A stretch of DNA of 35,247 nt from CAYSBE01 sp046309355 (GCA_046309355.1 JBKCPL010000064.1:1-35247), one strand, 5' to 3'; shown: positions 24,801 to 33,238, numbered from the stretch's first letter. Program-made: numbers and translations. Notes: generated by a model from the sequence alone, not told the origin.

Positions 24801-25829
24801 AATGCGCTGCCCGAAACTCCTAAGCCTGAAAACACAGGACCTGCATGCATCGGATCGAACGTAACGCTAAGTACTGGCGGAATTACCGGTGGTGTATATA
24901 GCTGGACCGGACCAAACGGATTCAACTCGGCATTGCGCACACCTGTGCTGAATAATGTAACACTAGCTCAAGCCGGAACTTACACGGTGGTGGTATTTGC
25001 AGGCACATGTGCCTCCAAGCCCGGAAGTACAGATGTAGAAGTTAACCCCATACCGGCTGCACCTGCGTTGAGCAGCTTGCCGGCTACAGGCCTGGTATGT
25101 GCCGGAGACAGTATTATGTTGTTTGCCGGTTTTGTAACGGGTGCTACTTACGAATGGACCGGCCCTGCCGGATTTGGAAGTACTCAGCAAAACCCTGTTC
25201 TGCGAAATACAAATACTGCCAATACGGGTACATATAGTGCACGCATGACTAAAAACGGATGCCAGTCGGCTGCTGCACAGATATCAGTTACCGTAAACGA
25301 AACTCCGCAAACAAGTACGATTTTCGGACCGGATACTGTACGTAATTTTGAAACGCATACCTATCAGGTGAGTGGCGATGTAGGTTCTATATTTAATTGG
25401 GTGATGCTGGGTGGTACGCAGCAAAGCGGAGGAACTACCAATACCATAAGCATATTGTGGGGCGGTGGTGGAAATGGTTTTGTGCGCGTGCGTGAAACCA
25501 ATAACACCGGATGTCGCGGACCACTGCAGCAGCAAAATGTTTTTGTGCGTAACACTACAGGAGTAGAAGAACTGAATCAACCTACGTGGTCGGTATATCC
25601 TGTTCCTGCACAAGACGAACTCTTTATTCAGCCGGTTAGCGCCATAACAGGTAAAGCTACAGTAAAACTGTTTAACGTATTGGGGCAGCTGCAGCAGCTA
25701 TCCACTGTAGAGTTTAGCGGAACAGATGCAGTGAGTGTGCCTGTAAGCACACTGGCCAATGGCGTGTACATGATGCATTTGCAACACAACGGCCAGGTGC
25801 GCACACTGCGCATACAGGTAAGCCGCTAA
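21855..25829 (+). CDS. Large T9SS-secreted surface protein with ten Ig-like repeats
   Basis: This is a 1324-residue protein with a signal peptide (MHKTYISIFVALALVLNFSLQAQ). The N-terminal beta-rich region (about 25-235) is followed by a PKD-like domain with CLWDYGDGSGTW. Ten tandem Ig-like units of about 82 residues come next, then a further PKD-like stretch (near GPDTVRNFETHTYQVSG) and a type A sorting domain at the end (WSVYPVPAQDELFI ... ANGVYMMHLQ ... TLRIQVSR). The sorting domain directs export by the type IX system and attachment or release at the cell surface. No enzyme domain is seen, so adhesion or a structural role is likely. It stands alone, 88 bases after pyk, and a 14-base-arm hairpin follows. 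Confidence 0.9.
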   Translation: MHKTYISIFVALALVLNFSLQAQQLQTHNATLINNINRSATVWNSGSGFGKTATCSYDTVNYVFNKTTQFQTISLNTSTSGNTALQWYPAPQPMTISGFEFYAWQTAGTSAVVTLTCRIFNANPADSLPTGPALATTTVNVDSTFGTGILTTLRKIVVFSTPVTVTGPYILTVETSSTINVAIVTNSWTATTPNGRSEWLSSVRIGSNTIRSYNVTVGSAPFNADFIMQPFASFDLTADFIPSTLCNQGGNNIVFTNTSSPVLFSKFYSVRAWQNIPQFSCLWDYGDGSGTWYTVNGNRTYSNRAPYLVTLRDTLIGWTRGCSDVKQEQLNAAPLTPNAYSNTPLCLGGSLLLRSDTIAGATGYYWTGPNGYTSTLQNPVITNISILNQGTYSVRAIANQCTSFVANTTVSIISTPVATSNSPLCTGQQLALAVSNIPGATYSWTGPNGFTSNNVNPTKGNATINDSGNYSVTVSLPGCGTLGPFTTYVSVNAVPAAPVASNNGPLCIGDNLNLSASSILGASYNWTGPNGFSATQQSPIRPGVVSAFAGTYTVTATVNGCTSPSVSTTVIINNIPSAPVASSNEPLCVGQTLSLTATPVPGATYRWSGPANFVDSIQNPTRNSVILAHSGTYNVYAVVNGCPSAVVSISVAVSTSTPTPVAGNNGPLCPGQTLQLTASSIAGATYSWTGPNGFASSLQNPSLDTVSISRAGLYSVTAVTTGCSISSAGSTQVSINTLPAAPVITTNSPLCDGQTLNLNASTITGASYSWTGPDGFNSTLQNPTVSALRSANAGSYSVTVTVPNCGTSAPASSQVIIRRNPLPPSGSSNAPVCSGDTIRFFSSSTTTGPNRSYAWTGPNNFASVLQNPILPNANSSNIGLYQVTVSDSGCSSSPVNVSVSLKSLPSAPVASNNGPVCEGANLQLNATAIAGASYQWIGPNNYSVFSQNPLIVGIRSDQAGTYSVRSIVNGCFSGYVNTSVSVNALPETPKPENTGPACIGSNVTLSTGGITGGVYSWTGPNGFNSALRTPVLNNVTLAQAGTYTVVVFAGTCASKPGSTDVEVNPIPAAPALSSLPATGLVCAGDSIMLFAGFVTGATYEWTGPAGFGSTQQNPVLRNTNTANTGTYSARMTKNGCQSAAAQISVTVNETPQTSTIFGPDTVRNFETHTYQVSGDVGSIFNWVMLGGTQQSGGTTNTISILWGGGGNGFVRVRETNNTGCRGPLQQQNVFVRNTTGVEELNQPTWSVYPVPAQDELFIQPVSAITGKATVKLFNVLGQLQQLSTVEFSGTDAVSVPVSTLANGVYMMHLQHNGQVRTLRIQVSR
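22854..25304 (+). repeat. Ten tandem Ig-like coding repeats, about 245 bases each
   Basis: Each unit follows the pattern P-x-x-P-(about 4)-N-x-P-L/V-C-x-G, then G-A-x-Y-x-W-T-G-P-N-G-F, then Q-N-P, then G-T-Y-S-V, then a Cys near the end. The WTGPNGF segment is nearly the same at the DNA level in several units. Unit 7 is longest. In unit 8 WTGP becomes WIGP, and in unit 4 it is WSGP. The two Cys per unit probably form a disulfide. Confidence 0.9.
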
Positions 25830-25848
25830 GTGCTGCTGTTTTTTTGAT

Positions 25849-25892
25849 TGAGCGTATTTATGTAAGTTTACAGCGAACCATAAATACGCTCA
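25849..25892. terminator. 14-base perfect inverted repeat, probable terminator of the T9SS gene
   Basis: TGAGCGTATTTATG (25849-25862) pairs exactly with CATAAATACGCTCA (25879-25892) around a 16-base loop. A weak T-rich stretch follows. It ends 7 bases before the proposed TTG start of the DedA gene, so it may also affect that gene's leader. Confidence 0.55.
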
Positions 25893-25899
25893 TTTCATT

Positions 25900-26532
25900 T
25901 TGGAAAGTTTCTGGGATTTATTTCAGCCTGAATTGCTCATACGTTACGGGGGGTTAGCTATTGTGCTTACCATTGTGTACATAGAGAATGGACTTTTCTT
26001 TGGCTTTTTTCTTCCGGGCGATTCGCTGCTGTTTACGGCAGGGCTATTGTGCTACGTAGATGTGCTGGATGTCGACTTAGCCGTTCTGATTTCAACCATC
26101 GGCATAGCAGCTATTCTGGGCTACTACACCGGATATTATTTTGGATACAAAACCGGACAGGCGTTGTACAAGCGAAAAGACTCTTTATTTTTTAAGAAAA
26201 GCTACATACACAATGCCGAGCATTTTTATAAAAAATACGGTGGCATGGCATTGATACTGGGCAGGTTTTTACCCATCATCCGAACATTTGCTCCTATACT
26301 GGCGGGTGTGGTAAAGGTGAATCACCGGGTGTTTTTTTTATACAATATTGCAGGGGCAACATTGTGGCCATGTGTAGTGGTTACCTCCGGTTATTATGTA
26401 GGTTATGCTTTTCCGAAGGCGCTTGACTACCTTAATTACATCATCATCGGATTTGTGGTGGTAACCGCCATACCCGTTATTAACAACATACGCGAGTACA
26501 ATAAAAAGAAGCGCTTAAAAGAAAAGGTATAG
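25900..26532 (+). CDS. DedA family (VTT domain) membrane protein
   Basis: This 210-residue inner-membrane protein has five or six hydrophobic segments. Family motifs are present: ENGLFFGFFLPGDSLL (29-44) and GRFLPIIRTFAPILAG, which carries the conserved Arg-Pro-Arg pattern of DedA proteins. DedA proteins support membrane potential and envelope homeostasis, and some flip undecaprenyl phosphate or phosphatidylethanolamine. The start is TTG 25900; no ATG lies in frame nearby. The next Met is well inside the protein. The C-terminal tail is basic (KKKRLKEKV) and cytoplasmic. Confidence 0.92.
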   Translation: MESFWDLFQPELLIRYGGLAIVLTIVYIENGLFFGFFLPGDSLLFTAGLLCYVDVLDVDLAVLISTIGIAAILGYYTGYYFGYKTGQALYKRKDSLFFKKSYIHNAEHFYKKYGGMALILGRFLPIIRTFAPILAGVVKVNHRVFFLYNIAGATLWPCVVVTSGYYVGYAFPKALDYLNYIIIGFVVVTAIPVINNIREYNKKKRLKEKV

Positions 26533-26708
26533 TTGCTGTACACTTTCAACGCATATCAGTTCCTATTATTCATCCAGTATTCTCGTGTATTTACTACACA
26601 GTCTTGTCGACTGTAGTTCCATAACACTAATAATTTTCCGATTTTAACTGAATGCATCACATACACAACTGGGATGTGTGAACTGTGCATTAAATCATGA
26701 TAATACTA

Positions 26709-26738
26709 TTGCCATACATGAATAAAAAAATAAATTTG
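26709..26738 (+). promoter_or_regulatory. Near-consensus Bacteroidota promoter of the AT-rich lipoprotein gene
   Basis: TTG (26709-26711), 19 bases, then TAAATTTG (26731-26738), a perfect TANNTTTG. The start would be near 26745, giving a leader of only about 10 bases. Further upstream, 26593-26617 holds a hairpin of about 9 base pairs with one bulge. The rest of 26533-26755 shows nothing I can name. Confidence 0.7.
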
Positions 26739-26755
26739 AGTTAAACTAAAAATGT

Positions 26756-27610
26756 ATGCTACTAAAAAAACCTTCCCGCTATTTAACTATTAACGCTATA
26801 CTAATTATTATAGGAAGTATAATATTCACATCAGTTAGTTCATGCGATGATGATGACGAAAAAGAAGAAGCACCAATTGATAATTCAGGAATTTTCATTG
26901 GCACTATGAGTTATCAATCCGATGGTATTGATACTTCATTCCAGGATTTAGAATTTACTGTAACAAAACAAGGCGACAATAATTATAGTATTACAAATAA
27001 AGACCTTCTGGATGCAAGTTTTATAATGAAAGATAATAAAGGTAGCCTATCATTGGTAGATGGAAGTGGAGCAAATTTAAAAACAGGTGTGGGCACTTTA
27101 ACCACAACAAATATTACTTTAAGTGGTTCCGGTGATAATGATGGTGATGCATTCACATTTACCTACGGAGGGGTAAAAAAAGGTTCAGGAGGAGGCAATA
27201 CTGATTCTGAAGAATATTTTATATTCAATGGCAATCGATACAACGCGGATGCCAGTGCAACCGTTTGTAGATTAGAATCTGCACCGTTTTCATTTTATTT
27301 TATTGGCATGTACACACTTACCGGAGGCGCAGGATGTATTGTACGGTTTAAAAAAACACCCACTCCCGGAACGTATCAGGTAGTAAGCTATCAAACTTAT
27401 ATTGATGAAAATATTCCCGAGAACTCCTGTACGGTAAGCGTTAATGAAAGTTTCACAGCCAGCGGATATTACTCAACCGGAACATCCGGTACTGTAGTTG
27501 TAACTGAAATGAATGGGAAAATGAAATTCAAAATAAGTAATGCTGCATTGGCCTATAATCCGGGAGAGCCGGAAAAAACATTGACGGACGGAATATTAAT
27601 TTGCAAGTAA
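26756..27610 (+). CDS. Putative surface-exposed lipoprotein, unknown function
   Basis: This 284-residue protein has a signal peptide and lipobox SVSSC, Cys30. Directly after the Cys comes an acidic run (DDDDEKEE), the kind of export signal that sends Bacteroidota lipoproteins across the outer membrane to the cell surface. The mature part is beta-rich with low complexity near GSGGGNTDSEE; the C-terminal half has four Cys, the last of them in the final three residues (ICK). There is no recognised domain. The DNA is more AT-rich than its neighbours and the gene is isolated with its own strong promoter, so it may be acquired. Its 3' flank (27611-27713) holds no gene. Confidence 0.75.
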   Translation: MLLKKPSRYLTINAILIIIGSIIFTSVSSCDDDDEKEEAPIDNSGIFIGTMSYQSDGIDTSFQDLEFTVTKQGDNNYSITNKDLLDASFIMKDNKGSLSLVDGSGANLKTGVGTLTTTNITLSGSGDNDGDAFTFTYGGVKKGSGGGNTDSEEYFIFNGNRYNADASATVCRLESAPFSFYFIGMYTLTGGAGCIVRFKKTPTPGTYQVVSYQTYIDENIPENSCTVSVNESFTASGYYSTGTSGTVVVTEMNGKMKFKISNAALAYNPGEPEKTLTDGILICK

Positions 27611-27713
27611 ACTCTATCTACGTAAGACTTCACCTAGCATTATTTTACTGTTGCCGAGGAGGATGGCCTGATTGAATTTTAGAGGCATGTTATCCGCGTA
27701 AAACGAGAAACGG

Positions 27714-28940
27714 CTACACCATTTGTGCAGCTGCTTTTTTTGCCGGATACAAAGCCGTAATAAATCCAAGTGCAACAACAGTCGCCAATACAATCAGTAC
27801 ATCGCCTGCTCGTAACTCAACCGGATACGATTGATAAATAAACGCGGCCTGTTCATTCAATGTAAGCAAACCGTAGTGCTGCTGCACCCAGGTGAGCAGC
27901 ATACCCAATAAGATGCCCGCACCTCCACCGGTTAGGGCCAGCAGTAAACTTTCAAATACAAATACGTTTCGGGCATCGCTACGCGTAAACCCCATGGAAG
28001 CCAACACCTGCAGGTCTTTCCTTTTCTCGAGCATGAGTAAGTACAAAGAAGCAATGGTATTGGCAGCAGCTACCAGCAAGATGAAAAACAGTATGACATA
28101 ACTGATTAATTTTTCGGAGCGCATAATCTTAAAAAATGCTTCACGCTGTTCGAACCGGTTTTTAACCACAAAGGCGGGTCCGCACAGTTCCTGAATCTTC
28201 TGTTGAACAGCATACATATCGGCTCCCGGCTTTAGCTTTATTTCAGCCGAGCTTCGCTCATCATCCCGCTCTAGCAAATGGGCTAAAAAGGATACCGGAA
28301 CCAACACATATTTTTCATCTACCTCCTGATGTACACTGAATACGGCTGTAGGTAAAATGGCTGATTTCCGAAAGGCATCTGCTGCATCGAGTATGCTGGT
28401 TGTTCCGCTTCGCGAGGGTACGTAAACGGTTAATGGTTTTACAGGATTGTTCGGGTCAATTGCCAATTGCCAGGCCAGGCTTTGACCTACCGCTGCGTAG
28501 GGAACATCATTTTCATTCAGCTCCCAACTGCCCGATACAATGTTGCTATCAATATTTACAATGCGTGTGTAATTTTCATCCACCCCTTTTACCGTTGCCA
28601 GCGTTTGCCGGTCATCGTATGTTAGCAATACATTTTCTTCCAGCGTAGCCGACAGGTTTGCCACGTCAGGCAGCTGCCGTATGCCCTTATCGGGGAAATC
28701 ATCCAGGTGAAACACTTTACCCTGTCGGGGTGTAATTTGTAAATCGGGATCAAAATGGGTGTACATGGATAAAAACAAAACTTCAAATCCGTTGAACACC
28801 GATAGCACAATAATCAGTGCCATAGCACCTACTACATAGCCCAGCAGCGATATGCCCGATATGATGGTGATGAGATTAAATCCGCCACTCTTTTTGCGTG
28901 AAAAAAAATACCTGCGCGCTATGAGCAAGGATAAATTCAT
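27714..28940 (-). CDS. ABC transporter permease, LolC/LolE-like (FtsX/MacB fold)
   Basis: This 408-residue permease opens with the family signature (IARRYFFSRKKSGGFNLITIISG followed by VLSVFNGFE). It has one N-terminal membrane segment, a large periplasmic domain (about 65-270), and three C-terminal membrane segments. LolC/E extract lipoproteins from the inner membrane, and this organism makes many lipoproteins. No ATPase (LolD) is encoded next to it, so it would need one from elsewhere. It starts 7 bases after the methyltransferase stop and is last in the 30914-27714 operon. Confidence 0.88.
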   Translation of the reverse strand: MNLSLLIARRYFFSRKKSGGFNLITIISGISLLGYVVGAMALIIVLSVFNGFEVLFLSMYTHFDPDLQITPRQGKVFHLDDFPDKGIRQLPDVANLSATLEENVLLTYDDRQTLATVKGVDENYTRIVNIDSNIVSGSWELNENDVPYAAVGQSLAWQLAIDPNNPVKPLTVYVPSRSGTTSILDAADAFRKSAILPTAVFSVHQEVDEKYVLVPVSFLAHLLERDDERSSAEIKLKPGADMYAVQQKIQELCGPAFVVKNRFEQREAFFKIMRSEKLISYVILFFILLVAAANTIASLYLLMLEKRKDLQVLASMGFTRSDARNVFVFESLLLALTGGGAGILLGMLLTWVQQHYGLLTLNEQAAFIYQSYPVELRAGDVLIVLATVVALGFITALYPAKKAAAQMV

Positions 28941-28947
28941 GGATGCG

Positions 28948-29748
28948 TCATTTCCAGGCTTTCACTATAAGGCCTGTACCTGTTTTGTGGGTGGTGTAGG
29001 TATCTATCCAGTTAAGTACGTAAGCAAAAGGATACGCAATCAGGTAATAGAAGGGCAGAATAACAAAAAAAAGTTTGCTTGCATTCAACATTTGCATGGG
29101 GTACTTCATAGATAATTTCCACGCTATTTTGCCCGGTGTGCCGTATGCATACAGTATTTCTGTTTTGGTGAAACCTGCCTTGTGCAACTTTTCGTCCATT
29201 TCGGCAACCGGATAACCATCACGTACGTGTTCGCCAATAAACGACTCTCCATGTTCATCGGCATTGCTGCCACCCTGATCGCTGGGTGTAGAAATGAGCA
29301 GCATAGCACCGGGTTTCATACTGCGGTGAAAATGTCGAAACACATCCACGTCTTCCAGTATGTGTTCCATCACATCTACGCACAGCACCAGATCGTATTT
29401 ATTTTGGGCATGGGGTTGTGTTAAATCGCCATACGAAAACGTAACATTGGTGATGTTGCAGCGTTTGAAAAAATCTGTGCAATCGGCAATTTGTTCCTCT
29501 TTCACATCCACTGCATCTATGGTGCACTGCGGATTGCGCGATGCGGTATAAAATGAATACTGACCAAAACCTGAACCGGCATCCAGCATGGTGAATGGCT
29601 TATTAAATAGAGGCCAGCGTTTCAGTTCGCGGTGAATGTGCCAGGTGCGCAGCAACAGCAAGTCGAGGAGTTTATAAAACAATTTACGCATAAACAGGGT
29701 TCGGTTAAACACCACACCCAAATCGCGTTTTATAGGATCGTATTCCAT
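28948..29748 (-). CDS. Class I SAM-dependent methyltransferase
   Basis: This 266-residue protein has SAM motif I LDAGSGFGQYS (55-65), an acidic motif II (DAVDVKEEQ) and the downstream LCVDVMEHILED. The C-terminal third has hydrophobic stretches (FFVILPFYYLIAYPFAYVL), so it may sit on the membrane and could methylate a lipid or quinone-like substrate; the substrate cannot be told. It lies between the pterin dehydratase and the permease in the same direction, 7 bases before the permease. Confidence 0.85.
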   Translation of the reverse strand: MEYDPIKRDLGVVFNRTLFMRKLFYKLLDLLLLRTWHIHRELKRWPLFNKPFTMLDAGSGFGQYSFYTASRNPQCTIDAVDVKEEQIADCTDFFKRCNITNVTFSYGDLTQPHAQNKYDLVLCVDVMEHILEDVDVFRHFHRSMKPGAMLLISTPSDQGGSNADEHGESFIGEHVRDGYPVAEMDEKLHKAGFTKTEILYAYGTPGKIAWKLSMKYPMQMLNASKLFFVILPFYYLIAYPFAYVLNWIDTYTTHKTGTGLIVKAWK

Positions 29749-29822
29749 GAATGTATACTATGTAACGTGCGCAAAATAAGCAAATATTATGAGGTACGCA
29801 CGCAGCCCTTTATGCGGTGAAA

Positions 29823-30074
29823 TTAAACCTTGTCGAGCAACTCGGCCAGTTCTCTGTCCTTATCTGTAATTACATTTCCGGCATCGTGTGTGCGCAATAC
29901 CACATGTACTTTATTGTAAATGTTGTACCACTCCGGATGGTGATTCATTTTTTCAATAACAAACGAAGCCTTTACCATCCAGGCAATGGCAGCAGCAAAA
30001 TCAGTAAACAAAAACGTTTTCTGTAGGCTGTTTTCTCTCTCAATCCAGTTCATGGGTACATTCATTTTTATCAA
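29823..30074 (-). CDS. 4a-hydroxytetrahydrobiopterin dehydratase (pterin carbinolamine dehydratase)
   Basis: The enzyme restores tetrahydropterin after aromatic amino acid hydroxylation. The 83-residue protein is slightly short (95-100 is usual), with the complete core. The catalytic set His45, His46 and His63 has the spacing of the rat enzyme's 61, 62 and 79. EKMNHHPEWYNIYNKV and THDAGNVIT are the family motifs. The Met at residue 4 is an equally good start. It lies between the enoyl-CoA hydratase and the methyltransferase; no phenylalanine hydroxylase is in the window. Confidence 0.93.
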   Translation of the reverse strand: MIKMNVPMNWIERENSLQKTFLFTDFAAAIAWMVKASFVIEKMNHHPEWYNIYNKVHVVLRTHDAGNVITDKDRELAELLDKV

Positions 30075-30122
30075 AACTACTCTAATTCTGACAAAAACAA
30101 TGTGCGAAATAACCAGCTGAAT

Positions 30123-30914
30123 TTATTTGCCTTTAAACGCAGCAGGGCGTTTATTCAGAAATGCCTGAGTGCCTTCTTTAAAATCTTCCGAGCCAAAGAA
30201 GTTGCCAAACTCATTTATCTCTACGTTGTTTCCGTCCAGTTTCTTCTCGTAGTAAGCGTTCACACATCGTATAACCGATGAAATAGCCAATGGCGATTTG
30301 GTTTTTATTTTATTGAGAATTTCCTCGCATTTAGCAATAAGTTGATCCTGTGGCACCACATGATTAACCAAACCCATCCGATACGCTTCCTGTGCATTAA
30401 TCATATCGGCTGTCATAAGCAACTCCAGTGCGCGGCCCCGGCCTATAAGCTGTGCCATACGCTGTGTGCCTGCATACCCGGGTGTAATGCCTAGGTTTAC
30501 TTCTGGCTGACCAAAACGGGCATTTTCTGAAGCTATGCGCATGTGGCAAGCCATAGCCAACTCGTTTCCTCCTCCCAGCGCAAAACCATTAACAGCAGCA
30601 ATAACAGGTTTCGGGCATTTCTCAACCGCATTCAGCACTGCGTGGCCTTCGGCACTCATTTTGGTTCCTTCTTCTACGCTGAAATTGGAAAACTCTTCAA
30701 TATCGGCTCCGGCAGCAAATGCCTTAGGGCCTGCACCGGTAATGATGACCCCTTTTACCGAAGGGTCATCGTAAATGCTTAATACCGCATCTTTAATTTC
30801 TTTCAGCGTTTGTATGTTCAGCGCATTCAGTTTGCTTTCGCGGTTAATAGTCACGTAAAAAATTTCATTCTCTTTTCTGGTCAGAATGTTGTGTGTCATG
30901 GTTGCTGTAGTCAT
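30123..30914 (-). CDS. Enoyl-CoA hydratase/isomerase family protein
   Basis: This 263-residue crotonase-fold protein has the oxyanion-hole segment AFAAGADI (65-72) and both catalytic Glu: Glu118 in GGGNELA and Glu138 in GQPEVNLG. The 20-residue spacing matches rat crotonase Glu144/Glu164. Both being present argues for a true hydratase, for fatty acid or short-chain acid breakdown. The start could also be the Met at residue 6. It leads the minus operon and is divergent from the amino-acid permease. Confidence 0.93.
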   Translation of the reverse strand: MTTATMTHNILTRKENEIFYVTINRESKLNALNIQTLKEIKDAVLSIYDDPSVKGVIITGAGPKAFAAGADIEEFSNFSVEEGTKMSAEGHAVLNAVEKCPKPVIAAVNGFALGGGNELAMACHMRIASENARFGQPEVNLGITPGYAGTQRMAQLIGRGRALELLMTADMINAQEAYRMGLVNHVVPQDQLIAKCEEILNKIKTKSPLAISSVIRCVNAYYEKKLDGNNVEINEFGNFFGSEDFKEGTQAFLNKRPAAFKGK

Positions 30915-31108
30915 TATTGTGTATTCGTAAAAATAAGTGCAAACAGTGTTATCGCTGTTTTGCGTTGCAAGGTTATGGCATTGCGCGTTATTACAAAAAC
31001 ATTCGTTTTCTTTTTTTTGCTCAACCTGGCTGTATTCCCGTTGATAAGTCGTTTACTGACTTGATAGTGAAATGAATTTATATAAATTGCTGCCACAATA
31101 CACCGGCC

Positions 31109-32794
31109 GTGAAAACTACCCTTTTCCGTAAAAAAAATATCGCTTCGATACTTAAAGAAGCCGAGCAAAACGAACTGAGTGAGCACAAACTTAACCGCAC
31201 ACTCTCGCTGCGCGATATTACATCGCTGGGCATTGCGGCTATTATCGGTGCAGGTATATTCAGTACCATCGGAAATGCCAGCGCATCAGGCGGACCGGCT
31301 GTGGTATTGTTGTTTGTATTTATAGCCATTGCGTGTTCGTTTTCGGCTATGAGCTATGCCGAGTTTGCTTCCAGTATTCCTATATCCGGAAGCGCTTATA
31401 CCTATGCCTACGCTGCTTTTGGCGAAATTGTAGCGTGGATTATCGGCTGGGCATTGATAGTTGAGTATGCCATTGGCAATATTGTAGTGGCCATTAGCTG
31501 GAGCGATTATTTTACCGGACTCCTGCAAGGTATTGGCATACATATTCCTGAGTACCTGTGCATGGATTACCTGAGTGCCAAAAACGGGTACATGCAGGCC
31601 ACGCAACTGCTGCAGCAAGGCGAAATCCTAACACACGCACTACATGAAAAGCTGCTGGCCTGGCAACATGCTCCCGAACTTTTCGGATTGAAGTGCATTG
31701 CTGACTTGCCCGCACTGGCCATTATTTTTTCTATTACCGCACTTATTTACCGGGGCGTACACGAAACCAAAACCACAGCCAATTATTTTGTACTGCTTAA
31801 GCTGCTGGTGATTGTGCTGGTAATATTGGTAGGTGCCTTTTACGTAGAACCTGAAAACTGGAGTCCATTTGCCCCCAACGGATTAAGCGGAGTGCTGCGG
31901 GGAGTAGCCTCCGTATTTTTTGCCTACATAGGTTTTGATGCACTGGCTACCACAGCCGAAGAATGCAAAAATCCTCAACGCGATTTACCCAAAGGCATGA
32001 TTGCTTCATTAATCATTTGCACGGTATTGTATATTCTTATTGCATTAACTCTTACTGGAATGGTCAGCTATGCCGAACTGGGCGTGGGTGATCCGCTGGC
32101 TCATGCGTTTAGTATAATTCATGTAAACTGGATGAGCGGTATTGTAGCCGTAAGTGCTGTAATCGCTATGGCCAGTGTATTGCTGGTTTTTCAAAACGGA
32201 CAACCGCGTATATGGATGAGCATGAGCCGTGACGGCTTATTGCCAAAGCGTTTCAGCACCATTCATCCCACATTCAAAACACCTTCATTCTCAACATTGG
32301 TTACAGGCGTTTTTGTGGCAGTACCCGCACTGTTTTTAAATCTTCAGGAAGTGACTGATTTGTCCAGTATAGGAACGTTGTTCGCATTTATGGTGGTGAA
32401 TGCGGGAGTTATACGTATGGAAAATCACCGCAACGAATACCATACCGGGTTTCGGGTGCCGTATATTAACGGAAGACTTGTAGTACCGCTGCTCTGCCTG
32501 ATTAGTTTATACTTGTTTATCATATACGATACCGACAACATTTTTCTACACATCACCACGCACACTTACTGGCCCATGCTGGCCTTTTGGGTGCTGTTCA
32601 TCACCCTGGCGGCACTCACCTTTGTGAAACGTTTTTCAACCATACCGGTATTGGGCATGATCACCAATTTTTACCTGATGGCGCAGTTGAACTATACCAA
32701 TTGGGCCGCATTTTTAATTTGGTTGTGTGTGGGCCTGGTGGTATACCTGAGTTACGGTGTGCGAAAAAGCAAACTGGCTACACAGCAGGCTTAG
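31109..32794 (+). CDS. Amino acid permease (APC superfamily, cationic amino acid transporter type)
   Basis: This 561-residue inner-membrane transporter has 12-14 predicted membrane helices. The first helix carries GIAAIIGAGIFSTIG, the APC substrate-binding signature, followed by GGPAVVL. A soluble insert at about 140-200 between helices 4 and 5 is typical of the CAT subgroup. FFAYIGFDALATTAEECKNP is another hallmark. The start is GTG 31109. Its stop codon overlaps that of the convergent gene at 32791. Substrates cannot be read from sequence. Confidence 0.93.
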   Translation: MKTTLFRKKNIASILKEAEQNELSEHKLNRTLSLRDITSLGIAAIIGAGIFSTIGNASASGGPAVVLLFVFIAIACSFSAMSYAEFASSIPISGSAYTYAYAAFGEIVAWIIGWALIVEYAIGNIVVAISWSDYFTGLLQGIGIHIPEYLCMDYLSAKNGYMQATQLLQQGEILTHALHEKLLAWQHAPELFGLKCIADLPALAIIFSITALIYRGVHETKTTANYFVLLKLLVIVLVILVGAFYVEPENWSPFAPNGLSGVLRGVASVFFAYIGFDALATTAEECKNPQRDLPKGMIASLIICTVLYILIALTLTGMVSYAELGVGDPLAHAFSIIHVNWMSGIVAVSAVIAMASVLLVFQNGQPRIWMSMSRDGLLPKRFSTIHPTFKTPSFSTLVTGVFVAVPALFLNLQEVTDLSSIGTLFAFMVVNAGVIRMENHRNEYHTGFRVPYINGRLVVPLLCLISLYLFIIYDTDNIFLHITTHTYWPMLAFWVLFITLAALTFVKRFSTIPVLGMITNFYLMAQLNYTNWAAFLIWLCVGLVVYLSYGVRKSKLATQQA

Positions 32795-33225
32795 CTGGTG
32801 TGATCGGCCACAATCACCCAGCGGTTGTTAATTTTTTTAAACCACAGTGTAAAATGTCCGCCTGTATTCCCTTTGTCGGACTGCCTGTGCAGTTGCCATT
32901 TCCCGATTACAAATGCGGCATCGGGCCGACATATATCAATACTCACTATATCAAATTGCAGCTTACCCATGGTTGCCGTATCGGGGTATGATTTCAGGTA
33001 ATTATCGAGGGTTTGTTGCCACCCGCGTGTAATGCCACGTTTGCCAATGAAGGAAAGCGAATCGCTGTTCCAATAGCCTTGCATAAATGCATAAATGTTG
33101 CCGCTGTTCCATGCACGTTGCTGCTCATGCAGCACATGCAGTATCGCTGATTGTTCGGTGTTCTGTGCCTTTAGTGGGAATAAAAAAAACAACCACATGA
33201 TGGCCGGCAGGTATATATATTTCAT
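32791..33225 (-). CDS. Secreted DUF4440 / NTF2-like protein
   Basis: This 144-residue protein starts with a signal peptide (MKYIYLPAIMWLFFLFPLKAQ). The NTF2-like fold is seen in QQRAWNSGNIYAFMQGYW, SLSFIGKRGITRGWQQTL and the final KKINNRWVIVADHTS. Family members include SnoaL-like enzymes and binding proteins, but without a partner the role is open. Its end overlaps the end of the permease by 4 bases. It lies behind a T9SS gene, separated by a terminator. Confidence 0.88.
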   Translation of the reverse strand: MKYIYLPAIMWLFFLFPLKAQNTEQSAILHVLHEQQRAWNSGNIYAFMQGYWNSDSLSFIGKRGITRGWQQTLDNYLKSYPDTATMGKLQFDIVSIDICRPDAAFVIGKWQLHRQSDKGNTGGHFTLWFKKINNRWVIVADHTS

Positions 33226-33238
33226 ACAGCTAAGTAAT

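Noticed and set aside
22854..25304. Regularly spaced repeats as a CRISPR array
   Set aside because: The spacing is about 245 bases and the repeats lie in one continuous reading frame as protein units.
30915..31108. Small ORFs in the enoyl-CoA hydratase/permease divergent gap
   Set aside because: Hydrophobic but overlapping both flanking genes, without a conserved start or promoter; the gap is better read as a divergent promoter region.
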